DNA from: Fibrobacterota bacterium
GTDB lineage: Bacteria; Fibrobacterota; Fibrobacteria; UBA5070
Direction of reading: 5' to 3'
Length of the DNA: 64,000 bases
NCBI GenBank assembly: GCA_016715065.1
Contig: JADKBN010000003.1
Location: 248,001 to 312,000 of the forward strand
A model generated the notes under the pieces. The model did not search any database. It had not been told where the DNA came from and saw only the letters and a list, made by a program, of their open reading frames with translations. The position numbers and the translations under genes are program-made. How positions within the stretch are numbered: position 1 is the stretch's first letter; every line of letters starts with the position of its first letter. This document shows positions 9,334 through 17,510 of this stretch, piece by piece.

Positions 9334-9972
9334 ATGAACGGCATCCTCTTTAGTTTCGAAGGCATCGATGGATCCGGCAAGACCACGCAGGTGGGCCTGT
9401 TGGCCGATGCCTTGCGCGAACGCGGACTGGTTGTGAATTGTCTGCGCGAGCCCGGTGGAACCGCGCTGGGCGAGAAGGTGCGGAGCCTCTTGCTGGAACC
9501 CTCCGACGAACCTCCCGTGCCCCTGGCTGAACTCCTGCTTTTTTCCGCGGCTCGCGCCCAGATCGTCCAAACTCGGGTTCTGCCTGCCCTGGCGCGCGGC
9601 GAAGTGGTGATCCTGGATCGGTTCTACGACGCGACCTTCGCCTACCAGGGGTTTGGTCGGAATTTGTCGCTGGATGCCATCGTCGCCCTGGAAGGCATCG
9701 CCGCCGGCATCGCTCCACGACGCACCTGGTTCTTGGACGTTCCCCTGGAAGTCGCCGCGACGCGTCGCGGTGGCAGAGGTGGCGGCGCCGATCGCATGGA
9801 AGCCGAAGCCGAGGCGTTTCGCCAGCGCGTGCGGGACGGATACTTGGAGCGCGCCAAAAACTCGCCTGAGCGCGTGCAGGTGGTGGATGCCTCCGTCCCG
9901 GTGGCGCAGATCCACGGTGAAATCTTGACTGATGCGCTTCAGATCTTGGGCAAGGCGGGATCGGCAAGCTAG
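9334..9972 (+). CDS. tmk: Thymidylate kinase
   Basis: Phosphorylates dTMP to dTDP for DNA synthesis. The 212-residue product has the P-loop GIDGSGKTT (residues 10-18), the DR motif in VVILDRFYDATFAYQG that binds dTMP, and a LID region with arginines (ATRRGGRGGGADRM). Length is typical. The start is the first ATG after the secA 3' hairpin. The MATE transporter gene begins 13 bp downstream of the stop, so the two may be co-transcribed. Confidence 0.95.
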   Translation: MNGILFSFEGIDGSGKTTQVGLLADALRERGLVVNCLREPGGTALGEKVRSLLLEPSDEPPVPLAELLLFSAARAQIVQTRVLPALARGEVVILDRFYDATFAYQGFGRNLSLDAIVALEGIAAGIAPRRTWFLDVPLEVAATRRGGRGGGADRMEAEAEAFRQRVRDGYLERAKNSPERVQVVDASVPVAQIHGEILTDALQILGKAGSAS

Positions 9973-9985
9973 GTTTGCGCCCCTC

Positions 9986-11344
9986 ATGGCCGCATCCGCT
10001 TCCCAAGAAAACGTCGTCGATCGCTCGCTGTTCTCGCTGGCTTGGCCCGTGTCGATCACCTTCGCGGTCGGGATCGCGCAGCCCGCCATGGACATGTTTT
10101 TTCTTGCGCAGGTCTCGGAAGAAGCCGCCAGCGGTGTTGGTCTGCTGATCCCGGTCTTTGCTGCGCTGATGGTCCTGATCAACACCATGGGCCAGGCCGG
10201 CTCCGTGGTGGCTGGACAATTTCTGGGCGCGGGTCGAGCGCGGTTGGCCCACTCCACCTATGCGTTCTTGCAGTCGACGATGGTCGGACTGGGCGTGGTG
10301 ATCGGGGTGGTCATGATTGTGCTGGGAGGGCCCATCGCTTCGGTCATGGGGCTTTCCGGCGAAGCGGCCGAACACGCCACCACGTTCCTGAGGGTGCTGG
10401 GTTGCGGCATGGGCGCCCGAGCGCTCTGGACCTCCATGATCAACATCCTCGCCTCGCAAGGGCGTACCGGGTGGAATCTCGCCGCATCCGCCGTGGTACT
10501 GTCCATCAACGCGGTCTTGAATGGACTGTTTTTGTCCGACCTCCTGCCTTGGGGCGGGCTCGGAACCTTCGGGGTGGGTCTGGCCACGATCCTCTCGTGG
10601 ATGTTCGTTTCACTGGGTTTGATGTTCTTGCTTTCGCGCAAACTCGGCTATCATCCAACGTGGATCGATGTCGAGCTCGGTCGCCGTCACGCTCTGGGCA
10701 TGTTGATGCGCATCGGACTGCCTGCCATGTTGGAGCCAATCGTCTACCAGTTGTTCCAGGTGGCTCTGGCTTCCCAGGTCGGGCGCATGGAGGTCGTGGA
10801 ACAGAAAGCGCGGGTGTTTGCCATGACCTTGGCCAACATCGCCGTGGTCTTCTCCTACGGGCCTGGGTTCGCCGCACAGATCGTGACTGCGCATTTGGTA
10901 GGGGCTGGTCGCGAGGATGAAGTCTACCGTCGGCTCAAACGAGCCACGGCTTACGCTTGTTTGGGGGCGTTGGTGTGCGCTTGCACGGTGGCCGCGCTGT
11001 CGTCGTGGATGTTGCGCGGGTACACGGTCAACCCGTTGGTCATCGCCCTGGGGGTCAAGCTTCTGTGGATCGATGCCGTACTCCAACCAGCCAAGTCCGC
11101 GAATATTGCTCTCACCTTCAGCCTGCGTTCCGCCGGGGATTCTTTTTTTCCGGCGATCGTGGGTTCCGGATTGATGTGGACGCTGGGCTTGGGATTGTCT
11201 TTGTACTTCGCCTGGGGTCTGGGCTGGGGCGTGGCGGGGATTTGGATCGGCATGGCCTGCGACGAGTGGGTGAGGTCGATCGTGAATGCGTGGCGCTGGA
11301 AGAGCGGGGGCTGGAAGGGCAAGGGGATTTCGCGGCGCATGTAG
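9986..11344 (+). CDS. MATE family efflux transporter
   Basis: Integral membrane protein of 452 residues with about 12 hydrophobic helices, of the multidrug and toxic compound extrusion type (cation-coupled antiport of organic cations or metabolites). The N-terminal half starts SLFSLAWPVSITFAVGIAQPAMDMFFLAQVS, followed by GLLIPVFAALMVLINTMGQAGSVVAGQFLGAG, the usual helix 1-2 pattern. The frame extends upstream into tmk, but ATG 9986 gives the expected MATE N terminus. The substrate cannot be predicted. Confidence 0.9.
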   Translation: MAASASQENVVDRSLFSLAWPVSITFAVGIAQPAMDMFFLAQVSEEAASGVGLLIPVFAALMVLINTMGQAGSVVAGQFLGAGRARLAHSTYAFLQSTMVGLGVVIGVVMIVLGGPIASVMGLSGEAAEHATTFLRVLGCGMGARALWTSMINILASQGRTGWNLAASAVVLSINAVLNGLFLSDLLPWGGLGTFGVGLATILSWMFVSLGLMFLLSRKLGYHPTWIDVELGRRHALGMLMRIGLPAMLEPIVYQLFQVALASQVGRMEVVEQKARVFAMTLANIAVVFSYGPGFAAQIVTAHLVGAGREDEVYRRLKRATAYACLGALVCACTVAALSSWMLRGYTVNPLVIALGVKLLWIDAVLQPAKSANIALTFSLRSAGDSFFPAIVGSGLMWTLGLGLSLYFAWGLGWGVAGIWIGMACDEWVRSIVNAWRWKSGGWKGKGISRRM

Positions 11345-11413
11345 GCTCGATTGCCTTGTGTGGTGGGAAGGTGGTATGGTGGTGTGGTCTCGCGATCTCA
11401 CCAAGGAGTCCTC

Positions 11414-11854
11414 ATGCGTGCAGCCAAATTCCTCGTTCTTCTAGCCACTTTCGCCGGATCCGCCTTCTGCGCGGGCACCAAGGAAGAGGCCAAGGCATTG
11501 GTCAAATCGGCCATCGTCGACTTCAAGTCGCAGGGCGAAGCGATCTTCCCGAAGATCACCGCAAAGGACGCCAAGTACGTCAAGGAAGACCTGTACGTGA
11601 CGGTCTACGACATGAACGGCAAATGTGTCGCCCATGGAGCCAACGTCAAACAGGTGGGCAAGGACTTGATCGGACTCAAGGACCCCGATGGCGTCGCCTT
11701 CGTGAAGGAACGCGTGGAAATGGCCAAGACCAAGGGCTCGGGCTGGCAGGACTACAAGTTCTCCAATCCGGTGGACAAGAAGATCGAGCAGAAGACCGCC
11801 TATCTGGAGAAGGTCGGAGAGTTCATTTTCTCTTGCGGCGCCTATTCCAAGTGA
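11414..11854 (+). CDS. Secreted single-Cache-domain protein
   Basis: Small exported protein of 146 residues. The start at 11414 follows AAGGAG and gives a clear signal peptide (MRAAKFLVLLATFAGSAFCA). The mature part matches a single Cache sensor fold: a long helix (KEEAKALVKSAIVDFKSQG), then DLYVTVYDMNGKCVAHGAN and a WQDYKFSNPVDKKIEQKTAYLEKV segment. Stand-alone Cache proteins can act as periplasmic ligand binders. It lies 10 bp upstream of the chemoreceptor gene, so it probably works with that receptor. This partnership is inferred from position only. Confidence 0.85.
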   Translation: MRAAKFLVLLATFAGSAFCAGTKEEAKALVKSAIVDFKSQGEAIFPKITAKDAKYVKEDLYVTVYDMNGKCVAHGANVKQVGKDLIGLKDPDGVAFVKERVEMAKTKGSGWQDYKFSNPVDKKIEQKTAYLEKVGEFIFSCGAYSK

Positions 11855-11864
11855 GAATCCTGCA

Positions 11865-13487
11865 ATGATTTCGATCGGTTCCAACATGCCGTTGTCCCGC
11901 AAGCTCCTGGTGGCCCCCATTGGGGTCATCGGGCTGTTTGCGATCGCCGCGGTCTTGTTGCTGTTCTCCATCGCAAGCCTGTCCGAGGGCCAGGTTCAAT
12001 CCACGCGTTTGCAGAGTTTGGCGCAAGGATCCAAAGGCTGTGCCGCCGACGCTTACAAAGGGCTGGCCTGGGCGGGAGCGGGGTTCCCTGCTCCTCGAAT
12101 CGACAGCCTGATGAAAGCGGACCTGGTGCGCATGGATTCCCTGCGCGCCGAGATGGCCAAGTTGGACTGGTCGGATTCTGTCGAAGCCCGCGGCTTGGAC
12201 ACCCTGATGGGCAGCGCTCGCAAGGTGATCCTGGAGATGGGCGAGTTGTCCGATGGCGACATGGGATTTGCCAGCATGTACCTGGGGACCGCCCAGGAAG
12301 CGTTCGCATCGGTCGATTCGTTGATGGGGCTCGAGGTCCAGCGGGAAACCAAAGCCAATCTGGATCTCGCGTCCCGTATGCGAACGTCCGTGATCTGGCT
12401 TTTTATCGTTGGCGCGGCGCTGGGGATTTCCGTTTCTCTCTTCATGGCCCGCAAGATCCGTCGGTCGGTGGGTGAGCTTCAGTGCGTGGCCTTCGCCATG
12501 GCCCAGGGCGATCTCACCCAACGTGTGGAAGTTTCGGGGACCGATGAAATCGGGGAGCTGGCAGGATCGATGTCGGGCATGACCACACGCCTGACGGATC
12601 TGGTGGTTGATTTGCGGCGAGGGGTGGATTCCCTGGAGACATCGCTGGTGGAAAACGTGAAGATTTCCAGCGAGCTCTCCGAAGATGCCCAGCGTGCCAA
12701 GATAAGGTCAGCTTCGGTGGCCACGTCCGCCGCCGAAATGGGCCGGACCATGACGGCCTCCCGCGAAGGGGTGTCGCGCATGGCGCGCGAAATGGGCTCG
12801 GTGGCTGCCGGAGCGGAAGAAATGTCGGCGGCCATCGCCGAGGTCACCCGCCACGCCGAGCTTGCCCGGAGAGTGTCCCTGGACGCCACTCGCAAGGGCG
12901 GAGACGCCACGCGCAAGATCGACGCCCTGGGCCAAGCGGTGGAGGAGATCGGGCAGGTTTCGCATCTCATCCAGGCGGTGTCCAGCCAAACCCGGTTGTT
13001 GGCGCTGAACGCCACCATCGAAGCGGCCCGTGCCGGCGAGGCGGGCAAGGGGTTTGCCGTGGTGGCGGGCGAGGTCAAGAATCTCGCCCACCAGACCCAG
13101 GGAGCGACGGAACAGATCGCCATGAAAATCGGTCAGATCCAGGAGGCGGTGCGATCGGCTTCTTCGGAAGTGGAGGGCGTGCTTCAGGTGGTGGGGGAGA
13201 TCGGCTCGGCGATCGATTCCATCGCATCCAGCATGGAGCAGCAATCCGCCTCCACCCGGGAGATCGCTCAACGGGCTTCCGAGGCTTCGGCTGAAATGAA
13301 GAGAGTGGAGACTTCGGCCGTCAAGGGCGAGGCGGCAGCAGGCAGCATCCAAACGGAAATCGTCGATGTGGATAGTCTGGCAGAGGGGTTGGCCGCATCG
13401 AGCCGCCAACTGTCGCTAGGGGCTTCGCGCATGCGCGATGTGGAAGGGGTGCTTCGCGCAGGGATTTCCAAGTTCAGGGTTTCCTGA
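11865..13487 (+). CDS. Methyl-accepting chemotaxis protein
   Basis: Chemoreceptor of 540 residues. TM1 lies at about residues 12-34 and TM2 at about 165-187, with a periplasmic segment of some 130 residues that looks like a helical-bundle domain rather than a Cache domain. A HAMP domain follows (VGELQCVAFAMAQGDLTQRVEVSGTDEIGELAGS). The cytoplasmic signalling tip is intact (RLLALNATIEAARAGEAGKG and FAVVAGEVKNLAHQT, about residues 375-410) and would contact CheA/CheW. The adjacent secreted Cache protein could supply the ligand-binding function that this receptor appears to lack. No che genes lie in the window. Confidence 0.93.
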   Translation: MISIGSNMPLSRKLLVAPIGVIGLFAIAAVLLLFSIASLSEGQVQSTRLQSLAQGSKGCAADAYKGLAWAGAGFPAPRIDSLMKADLVRMDSLRAEMAKLDWSDSVEARGLDTLMGSARKVILEMGELSDGDMGFASMYLGTAQEAFASVDSLMGLEVQRETKANLDLASRMRTSVIWLFIVGAALGISVSLFMARKIRRSVGELQCVAFAMAQGDLTQRVEVSGTDEIGELAGSMSGMTTRLTDLVVDLRRGVDSLETSLVENVKISSELSEDAQRAKIRSASVATSAAEMGRTMTASREGVSRMAREMGSVAAGAEEMSAAIAEVTRHAELARRVSLDATRKGGDATRKIDALGQAVEEIGQVSHLIQAVSSQTRLLALNATIEAARAGEAGKGFAVVAGEVKNLAHQTQGATEQIAMKIGQIQEAVRSASSEVEGVLQVVGEIGSAIDSIASSMEQQSASTREIAQRASEASAEMKRVETSAVKGEAAAGSIQTEIVDVDSLAEGLAASSRQLSLGASRMRDVEGVLRAGISKFRVS

Positions 13488-13513
13488 CCCTTCCCAAGGT
13501 CAGACAGTCGCGC

Positions 13514-13519
13514 TATATT
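13514..13519 (+). promoter_or_regulatory. Probable -10 box of tRNA-Pro
   Basis: TATATT lies 11 bp before the first tRNA base. The sequence 17 bp upstream (TTCCCA) is only a weak -35 match, so confidence is moderate. Confidence 0.4.
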
Positions 13520-13530
13520 TACCAGCCACC

Positions 13531-13603
13531 CGGGACATAGCGCAGCTGGTAGCGTACTTGAATGGGGTTCAAGAGGTCGTGGGTTCGAATCCCGCTGTCC
13601 CGA
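13531..13603 (+). tRNA. tRNA-Pro (anticodon GGG)
   Basis: A 73-nt cloverleaf. The acceptor stem CGGGACA/TGTCCCG has the C1-G72 pair typical of proline tRNAs. The D arm is GCGC..GCGT, and the anticodon stem CTTGA/TCAAG encloses loop ATGGGGT with anticodon GGG at 13564-13566. The T arm is GTGGG-TTCGAAT-CCCGC. No CCA is encoded, so it must be added after transcription. It decodes CCC (and CCU by wobble). Confidence 0.95.
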
Positions 13604-13615
13604 TTAGAGAAACCG

Positions 13616-13651
13616 AGAAGGCCGTCCGAAAGGGCGGCCTTCTTCGTTTTT
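13616..13651 (+). terminator. Intrinsic terminator of tRNA-Pro
   Basis: A 12-bp stem (AGAAGGCCGTCC with GGGCGGCCTTCT, one G-T pair) closed by a GAAA tetraloop and followed by TCGTTTTT. It begins 13 nt after the tRNA. Confidence 0.9.
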
Positions 13652-13695
13652 ACCCATCCATCCGCCCGGACCCGCATCCGCACGGGCGCCCCGCC

Positions 13696-13752
13696 ATTCG
13701 TAGAGACGCCCCGGCGGGGCGCCTCTACCGGTGGCGGGGCGTCTGTACGAAT
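13696..13752. repeat. GC-rich palindromic element, copy 1
   Basis: Outer arms ATTCGTAGAGACGCCCC and GGGGCGTCTGTACGAAT pair almost fully. Inside, GACGCCCC-GGC-GGGGCGCC forms an alternative hairpin. The core is the same as in the palindromes at 19319-19375 and 48651-48669. The remainder of the gap from here to 13907 holds a 12-bp direct repeat, GTGTTCGCAAAA, at 13767-13778 and 13845-13856, and no gene. Confidence 0.7.
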
Positions 13753-13907
13753 AGTGGAATGCCGAAGTGTTCGCAAAAGAGCATTGGATCCAGTATCCTC
13801 TAGAGGGCTTGGATACGATGGTTTAGCCATTTTAGAGCTGTTTGGTGTTCGCAAAACCTGATTTGTTCGGCCAGCGAGCGCCACGGATTGCGGTTACACT
13901 CTAGGAC

Positions 13908-14783
13908 ATGATCGTCTCACCTGAATCACCGCGGTCGGTTCCCGACATCCTCCGGTACTCGGATGGGCGAGCGTATTTGCAGGATTGGTGGGATTGGAAA
14001 AAGGCGGTGTTCCCCCGTACCTCCTTCCGCAGTTTCGCCACTCGGGCCGGCACCAGCCCCAGCCTTTTGAAAGATGTTTTGGAAGGACGTCGCCGGCTCA
14101 CAAGCGAGACCGCCCTGAAATTCGGCAAAGCCATGGGTTTTGGCGACCGCGATCGCAGATACCTGGTCGCCTTGGCCACTTTCTGCCGTGCCAGATCGGC
14201 GGAAAGTCGCGCCGACGCGTTTTCGGAGCTCTCGAGACTTCGTCGCCAAGCTTTCGTGAAGGTTCTGGATCCGCGCCAGTATGCCGCCTGGGCCAGTTGG
14301 CACCACATGGCGATTCGCGAATTGGTGGGACTGCCCGCCTTCCAGGAAGACCCGGTTTGGATCGCCTCTGTTTTGGTTCCCCAAATCAAGCCGCGCGAAG
14401 CGGAAAAAGCTCTTGCCGATCTGTGCGGTTTGGGACTGTTGAAGCGGGATGCCGCAGGGCGTCTGGAGGCGGCCGATCCTGCCATCTCTTCGGAATTCGA
14501 AGTCCCCAGCACGGTGATCCGCCATTTCAACCAGCAGATGATCCAGTTGGGCCTGACCGCGCCGGACCGGTTGGCGCCCGAGGTTCGCGAGGTTTCCGGT
14601 CTGACTTTGGGGTTGTCGCAGGAGTGCTATGATCAGGTCAAGGAGCGGATCCGGACGTTCAAGCAGGAAGTGATGGAGTTCGTGTTGGCAGACCGCAATC
14701 CAGCTTCCTTGGTCGCGCAATTCAACGTGCAATTGTTCCCGCTGGCCCAGCCAGGGACTCGCAAAGAGGGAGGGGTCGCGTGA
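13908..14783 (+). CDS. TIGR02147 family regulator
   Basis: A 291-residue protein of the TIGR02147 family: SVPDILRYSDGRAYLQDWWDWKK, then a helix-turn-helix-like stretch (SFRSFATRAGTSPSLLKDVLEGRRRLTSE), and a C-terminal part with FNQQMIQLG and QVKERIRTFKQEV. To my knowledge the family is found mainly in Fibrobacter and predatory delta-type bacteria and has no proven function. The N-terminal part suggests DNA binding. It overlaps the next gene by 4 bp (GTGA), so it is probably the first gene of the redox cluster operon and perhaps its regulator. No clear promoter was found immediately upstream. Confidence 0.88.
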   Translation: MIVSPESPRSVPDILRYSDGRAYLQDWWDWKKAVFPRTSFRSFATRAGTSPSLLKDVLEGRRRLTSETALKFGKAMGFGDRDRRYLVALATFCRARSAESRADAFSELSRLRRQAFVKVLDPRQYAAWASWHHMAIRELVGLPAFQEDPVWIASVLVPQIKPREAEKALADLCGLGLLKRDAAGRLEAADPAISSEFEVPSTVIRHFNQQMIQLGLTAPDRLAPEVREVSGLTLGLSQECYDQVKERIRTFKQEVMEFVLADRNPASLVAQFNVQLFPLAQPGTRKEGGVA

Positions 14784-15436
14784 CCCGCTGGATCTTGATA
14801 AGCCTTTTCCTACTTGCCTCCTGCGAGTCGGACTGTTCCGCCGGCACGGGGAGCCAGACGGGAAATTCCGTGGTTGCGGGTCGACTCTTGCGTGCCGACT
14901 CGCTCCCCGCCAAGGGAGTGGAGGTCAGTCTGACTCCGGCCAGCTGGGGAAGTCCCCGGGCGCTCACCCAATGGACCGATTCCCTGGGGCGCTATCGGTT
15001 CGAGGCGGTGGATGCCGGCTTGTGGACGTTGCAATCCCATGGCCAGCTCTCGGCGATGGTGCGCACCCTTCGCGTGCGATCCGGTCGCGATTCCGTCCTG
15101 CCGACCTTGCTGGCCTTGCCCAGAGGGGTGGTGGTGGTGGAAGTCCATCTGGACGACACCTTGCGAACCGGACGCCTGTTGGTGATGGGCACCGACGATG
15201 CTCGGTCCTTGGCCAGCGCAGACCGCGAGGTGTTCGTGAGGTTCACCAACCTCGCCCCGGGAGTCCACTGGTTTTCGATCGTCGGACCAGACGGAAAGAT
15301 CCTGCGAGCGGCCTCTCTCACGGCGCGGTCGGGGAGAACGGACACCTTGCTTTACACCCAGTGGAGGCGCGAGATCAAGGAAGCCTCGGAAGATGGCGAC
15401 CTGGAGTACGAAGACGAAGAAGACGAGGAGGATTGA
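14780..15436 (+). CDS. Lipoprotein with carboxypeptidase-regulatory-like domain
   Basis: Exported 218-residue lipoprotein with lipobox LLASC (Cys15). After a Gly/Ser/Thr linker (AGTGSQTGNSVVAG) comes a beta-sandwich like the carboxypeptidase regulatory domain: GRLLRADSLPAKGVEVSL, TDSLGRYRFEAVDAGLWTL. The C terminus is a run of Glu/Asp (from about residue 200), which is unusual and could bind cations or a basic partner. It starts with GTG inside the stop codon of the TIGR02147 gene and ends 2 bp before the cytochrome gene, so it is tightly embedded in this operon. The specific function is unknown. Confidence 0.8.
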   Translation: MTRWILISLFLLASCESDCSAGTGSQTGNSVVAGRLLRADSLPAKGVEVSLTPASWGSPRALTQWTDSLGRYRFEAVDAGLWTLQSHGQLSAMVRTLRVRSGRDSVLPTLLALPRGVVVVEVHLDDTLRTGRLLVMGTDDARSLASADREVFVRFTNLAPGVHWFSIVGPDGKILRAASLTARSGRTDTLLYTQWRREIKEASEDGDLEYEDEEDEED

Positions 15437-15438
15437 AC

Positions 15439-16068
15439 ATGAAATGGCTCGCCCCCCTGGCCTTGATCCTGTTGTGCGGATGCGAGGCGATCAAGCCGGA
15501 TCAAGCCTCGCTCGTGGCATCCAGCACCGCTCCGGTGGAACGCCCGCGTTGCGATGCTTGCCACGCGTATTCGCCGCGGACCGGCGCACACCGGTTCCAT
15601 CTGGATCCGACGTCGGGTCGCGCGCCCAACAGCTGTGAAGATTGCCATGCGGCTTCCATCGTCATGTCCGGCCCGGTGATGGATTCCGTATTCAGTCGCA
15701 CCTTTCCCAACCCACGGGATCCCTCGACCGACACCACCATCTATTCCGGGACCAATGCGCCCCCCTGGGAGTCGTTCTCCAGGGTTGGGATGGTCTACGA
15801 GCCGGATTATTCCCAGATGAAGGATTCCGTGCCGGTGATGCTCCATGCCCGTCGCCCCGACATGGAGTTCCCCGAGTGGATGACGCGAGGATCAAATCGT
15901 CCGGAAATCCCGGGGCATGCCAACGGCACGGTGGACGTGGTCATTGCCGAAGCCCACAACGAGCGGGGGGCGGTGGCGGTCTGGAATCCGCAACGCATGA
16001 CCTGTTCGTCCGTGAAATGCCATGAACAGCCGGATCCAGGGCGGACCCGATACGTGTGGAAGGACTGA
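15439..16068 (+). CDS. c-type cytochrome lipoprotein with mixed haem motifs
   Basis: A 209-residue protein with a lipoprotein-type leader (LLLCGC, Cys15) and three haem-attachment-like motifs: CDACH (38-42), CEDCH (66-70) and a C-x4-CH motif, CSSVKCH (189-195). The mixed CxxCH/CxxxxCH pattern resembles multihaem proteins of metal-reducing deltaproteobacteria. It should bind two or three covalent haems and carry electrons in the periplasm or on the outer membrane. Maturation would need a cytochrome c assembly system. The CcdA-like gene two positions beyond DUF3570 may contribute. The start at ATG 15439 gives the only plausible signal peptide. Confidence 0.82.
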   Translation: MKWLAPLALILLCGCEAIKPDQASLVASSTAPVERPRCDACHAYSPRTGAHRFHLDPTSGRAPNSCEDCHAASIVMSGPVMDSVFSRTFPNPRDPSTDTTIYSGTNAPPWESFSRVGMVYEPDYSQMKDSVPVMLHARRPDMEFPEWMTRGSNRPEIPGHANGTVDVVIAEAHNERGAVAVWNPQRMTCSSVKCHEQPDPGRTRYVWKD

Positions 16069-16073
16069 ACGCC

Positions 16074-16298
16074 ATGAACACGATGCTCAAGCTCGCCTCG
16101 CTCGCCTTCCTTCTTTGCCTTGCCGCCTCGTTGGGCGGCTGCGCGATGGTCCACCAGAAGGATCGCGAATGGTTGTCGGATCCTGTCATGCAGCGCCAAT
16201 CCGATCCCCTGGAAGGGGCTCTCAACGGGGACAACTTCCCGCGTCGCGAAGGAAGTTCGGGCGGCAGCTCCGGTGCCGGTGGAGGTTGCGGATGCTGA
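16074..16298 (+). CDS. DUF4266 lipoprotein with CGC tail
   Basis: Very small lipoprotein (74 residues) with lipobox LGGC (Cys23). The conserved DUF4266 core is VHQKDREWLSDPVMQ followed by DPLEGALNGDNFPRREG. The C terminus is a Gly/Ser-rich linker ending GGGCGC, a thiol pair that could bind metal or take part in thiol exchange. DUF4266 genes usually sit directly before DUF3570 genes, as here, and the two overlap by 7 bp. ATG 16074 is chosen over 16056, which would overlap the cytochrome gene further and lengthen the leader. Confidence 0.85.
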   Translation: MNTMLKLASLAFLLCLAASLGGCAMVHQKDREWLSDPVMQRQSDPLEGALNGDNFPRREGSSGGSSGAGGGCGC

Positions 16299-17473
16299 AG
16301 CGAACGATCGCGACCTTGTCGATTTTTGTCGTGTTCCCGGTTTCCGTGCGGGCATCCGGGGACGACGCGCTGGAGACCAAGTTCGAAGCGTTCCACGACC
16401 GCAACGACGTCACTGCCTTGTCGCCCATCTTCGAGCTGCGCAAAACCATCGCCAAATCCCTTTCCGTGATGTGGGAAGGCCAGATGGACGCGGTGACGGG
16501 GGCTTCCCGGGAGTGGGGGTTGCGAGGATCCGGGCAGTTGGATGCCAATACCGGGGCATCGGTGAAGCTCGATGGCGTGAGCGGGGCCTCCCAGAAGGAA
16601 GAATCGGAGCCGGAGTTCCGCTGGGGCAGCCGTCTTGGCCTGACCTGGTCGCGCAATGGCCGCGTGTTTTCCGGTTCGGTGTATGCCAGCACGGAAAACG
16701 ACTACAAGTCGTTCTCGCCCTCCATATCCGGTTCCTGGGATTTTGCCGAGCGCAACACCACGCTGTCGTGGGCGGGTTCGTGGTTTTTCGACAAGATGAC
16801 CCCTTACGGGGAGTGGGGAAGATTGGGAGGCGGAGAAAAACGCGTTCAATCCTATTCCGTTGGACTGACCCAGACCTTCACCCCTCTGATGCTCGCCGGC
16901 GTCACGGTCAACGGGATCCGGACCACCGGGTACATCGGGCATCCTTACAATCCCGTCACCACCCGGGATTCTGGTATGATCGCCGAAGCCCTTCCGGAGG
17001 CCAAGGACGCCCTGGCGGTTTCTGTCCAGGCGGTCCAGGGCTGGATGGTGGGTGAAAAACTGGGTTCGGTCAACATCGAGTACCGCAACTACCGCGATTC
17101 GTGGGACCTTCGGTCCAATACGCTGACCTTGCAGCTCTCCCAGCATGTGCTAGCGGCCACCGTGTTGCGCATCCAGGGACGCTATTACACGCAGGTCGGC
17201 GCGATCTTCGCCCAAACCGACCTCTACCAGGGTTCGGAGGTCTATCGGACCGCCGACATCCGGTTCCACCGCTTCGATTCCTTCCTGGCTGGCCTCAAGG
17301 TCGCCTCGGAATTCCCTGATTCCTGGGGAACATGGTTGCCGCGTCGCTGGGATCTGTCCTACGACCACATGATCCGGAACACTCCCGGCAACACCCGACT
17401 GTACCAGCTCTATGCACCAGACGAATGGTACCAGCAGGGAACCGCGCGCGCGGGACTCGGCTGGGACATCTGA
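16292..17473 (+). CDS. DUF3570 outer-membrane beta-barrel-like protein
   Basis: A 393-residue exported protein with signal peptide MLKRTIATLSIFVVFPVSVRA. The mature part is a series of alternating amphipathic beta strands (for example FRWGSRLGLTWSRNGRVFSGSVYASTEND, NTTLSWAGSWFFD, YSVGLTQTFTPLMLAGVTVNG) typical of a barrel. It contains the DAVTGAS segment seen in DUF3570 proteins. It ends with an aromatic-rich strand before the stop. I infer an outer-membrane channel or scaffold for the neighbouring lipoproteins and cytochrome. Confidence 0.85.
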   Translation: MLKRTIATLSIFVVFPVSVRASGDDALETKFEAFHDRNDVTALSPIFELRKTIAKSLSVMWEGQMDAVTGASREWGLRGSGQLDANTGASVKLDGVSGASQKEESEPEFRWGSRLGLTWSRNGRVFSGSVYASTENDYKSFSPSISGSWDFAERNTTLSWAGSWFFDKMTPYGEWGRLGGGEKRVQSYSVGLTQTFTPLMLAGVTVNGIRTTGYIGHPYNPVTTRDSGMIAEALPEAKDALAVSVQAVQGWMVGEKLGSVNIEYRNYRDSWDLRSNTLTLQLSQHVLAATVLRIQGRYYTQVGAIFAQTDLYQGSEVYRTADIRFHRFDSFLAGLKVASEFPDSWGTWLPRRWDLSYDHMIRNTPGNTRLYQLYAPDEWYQQGTARAGLGWDI

Positions 17474-17510
17474 TCACCGTTTCAACAACACCACTTTTCA
17501 GGAGGATTCC

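Noticed and set aside
13484..13503. Hairpin CTGACC/GGTCAG at the end of the chemoreceptor gene
   Set aside because: Short stem overlapping the stop codon, with no T-run. Not called as a terminator.
13767..13856. Pair of 12-bp repeats GTGTTCGCAAAA next to a tRNA gene, considered as attachment sites
   Set aside because: They do not match the tRNA 3' end, are only 78 bp apart, and no integrase or foreign gene is nearby.
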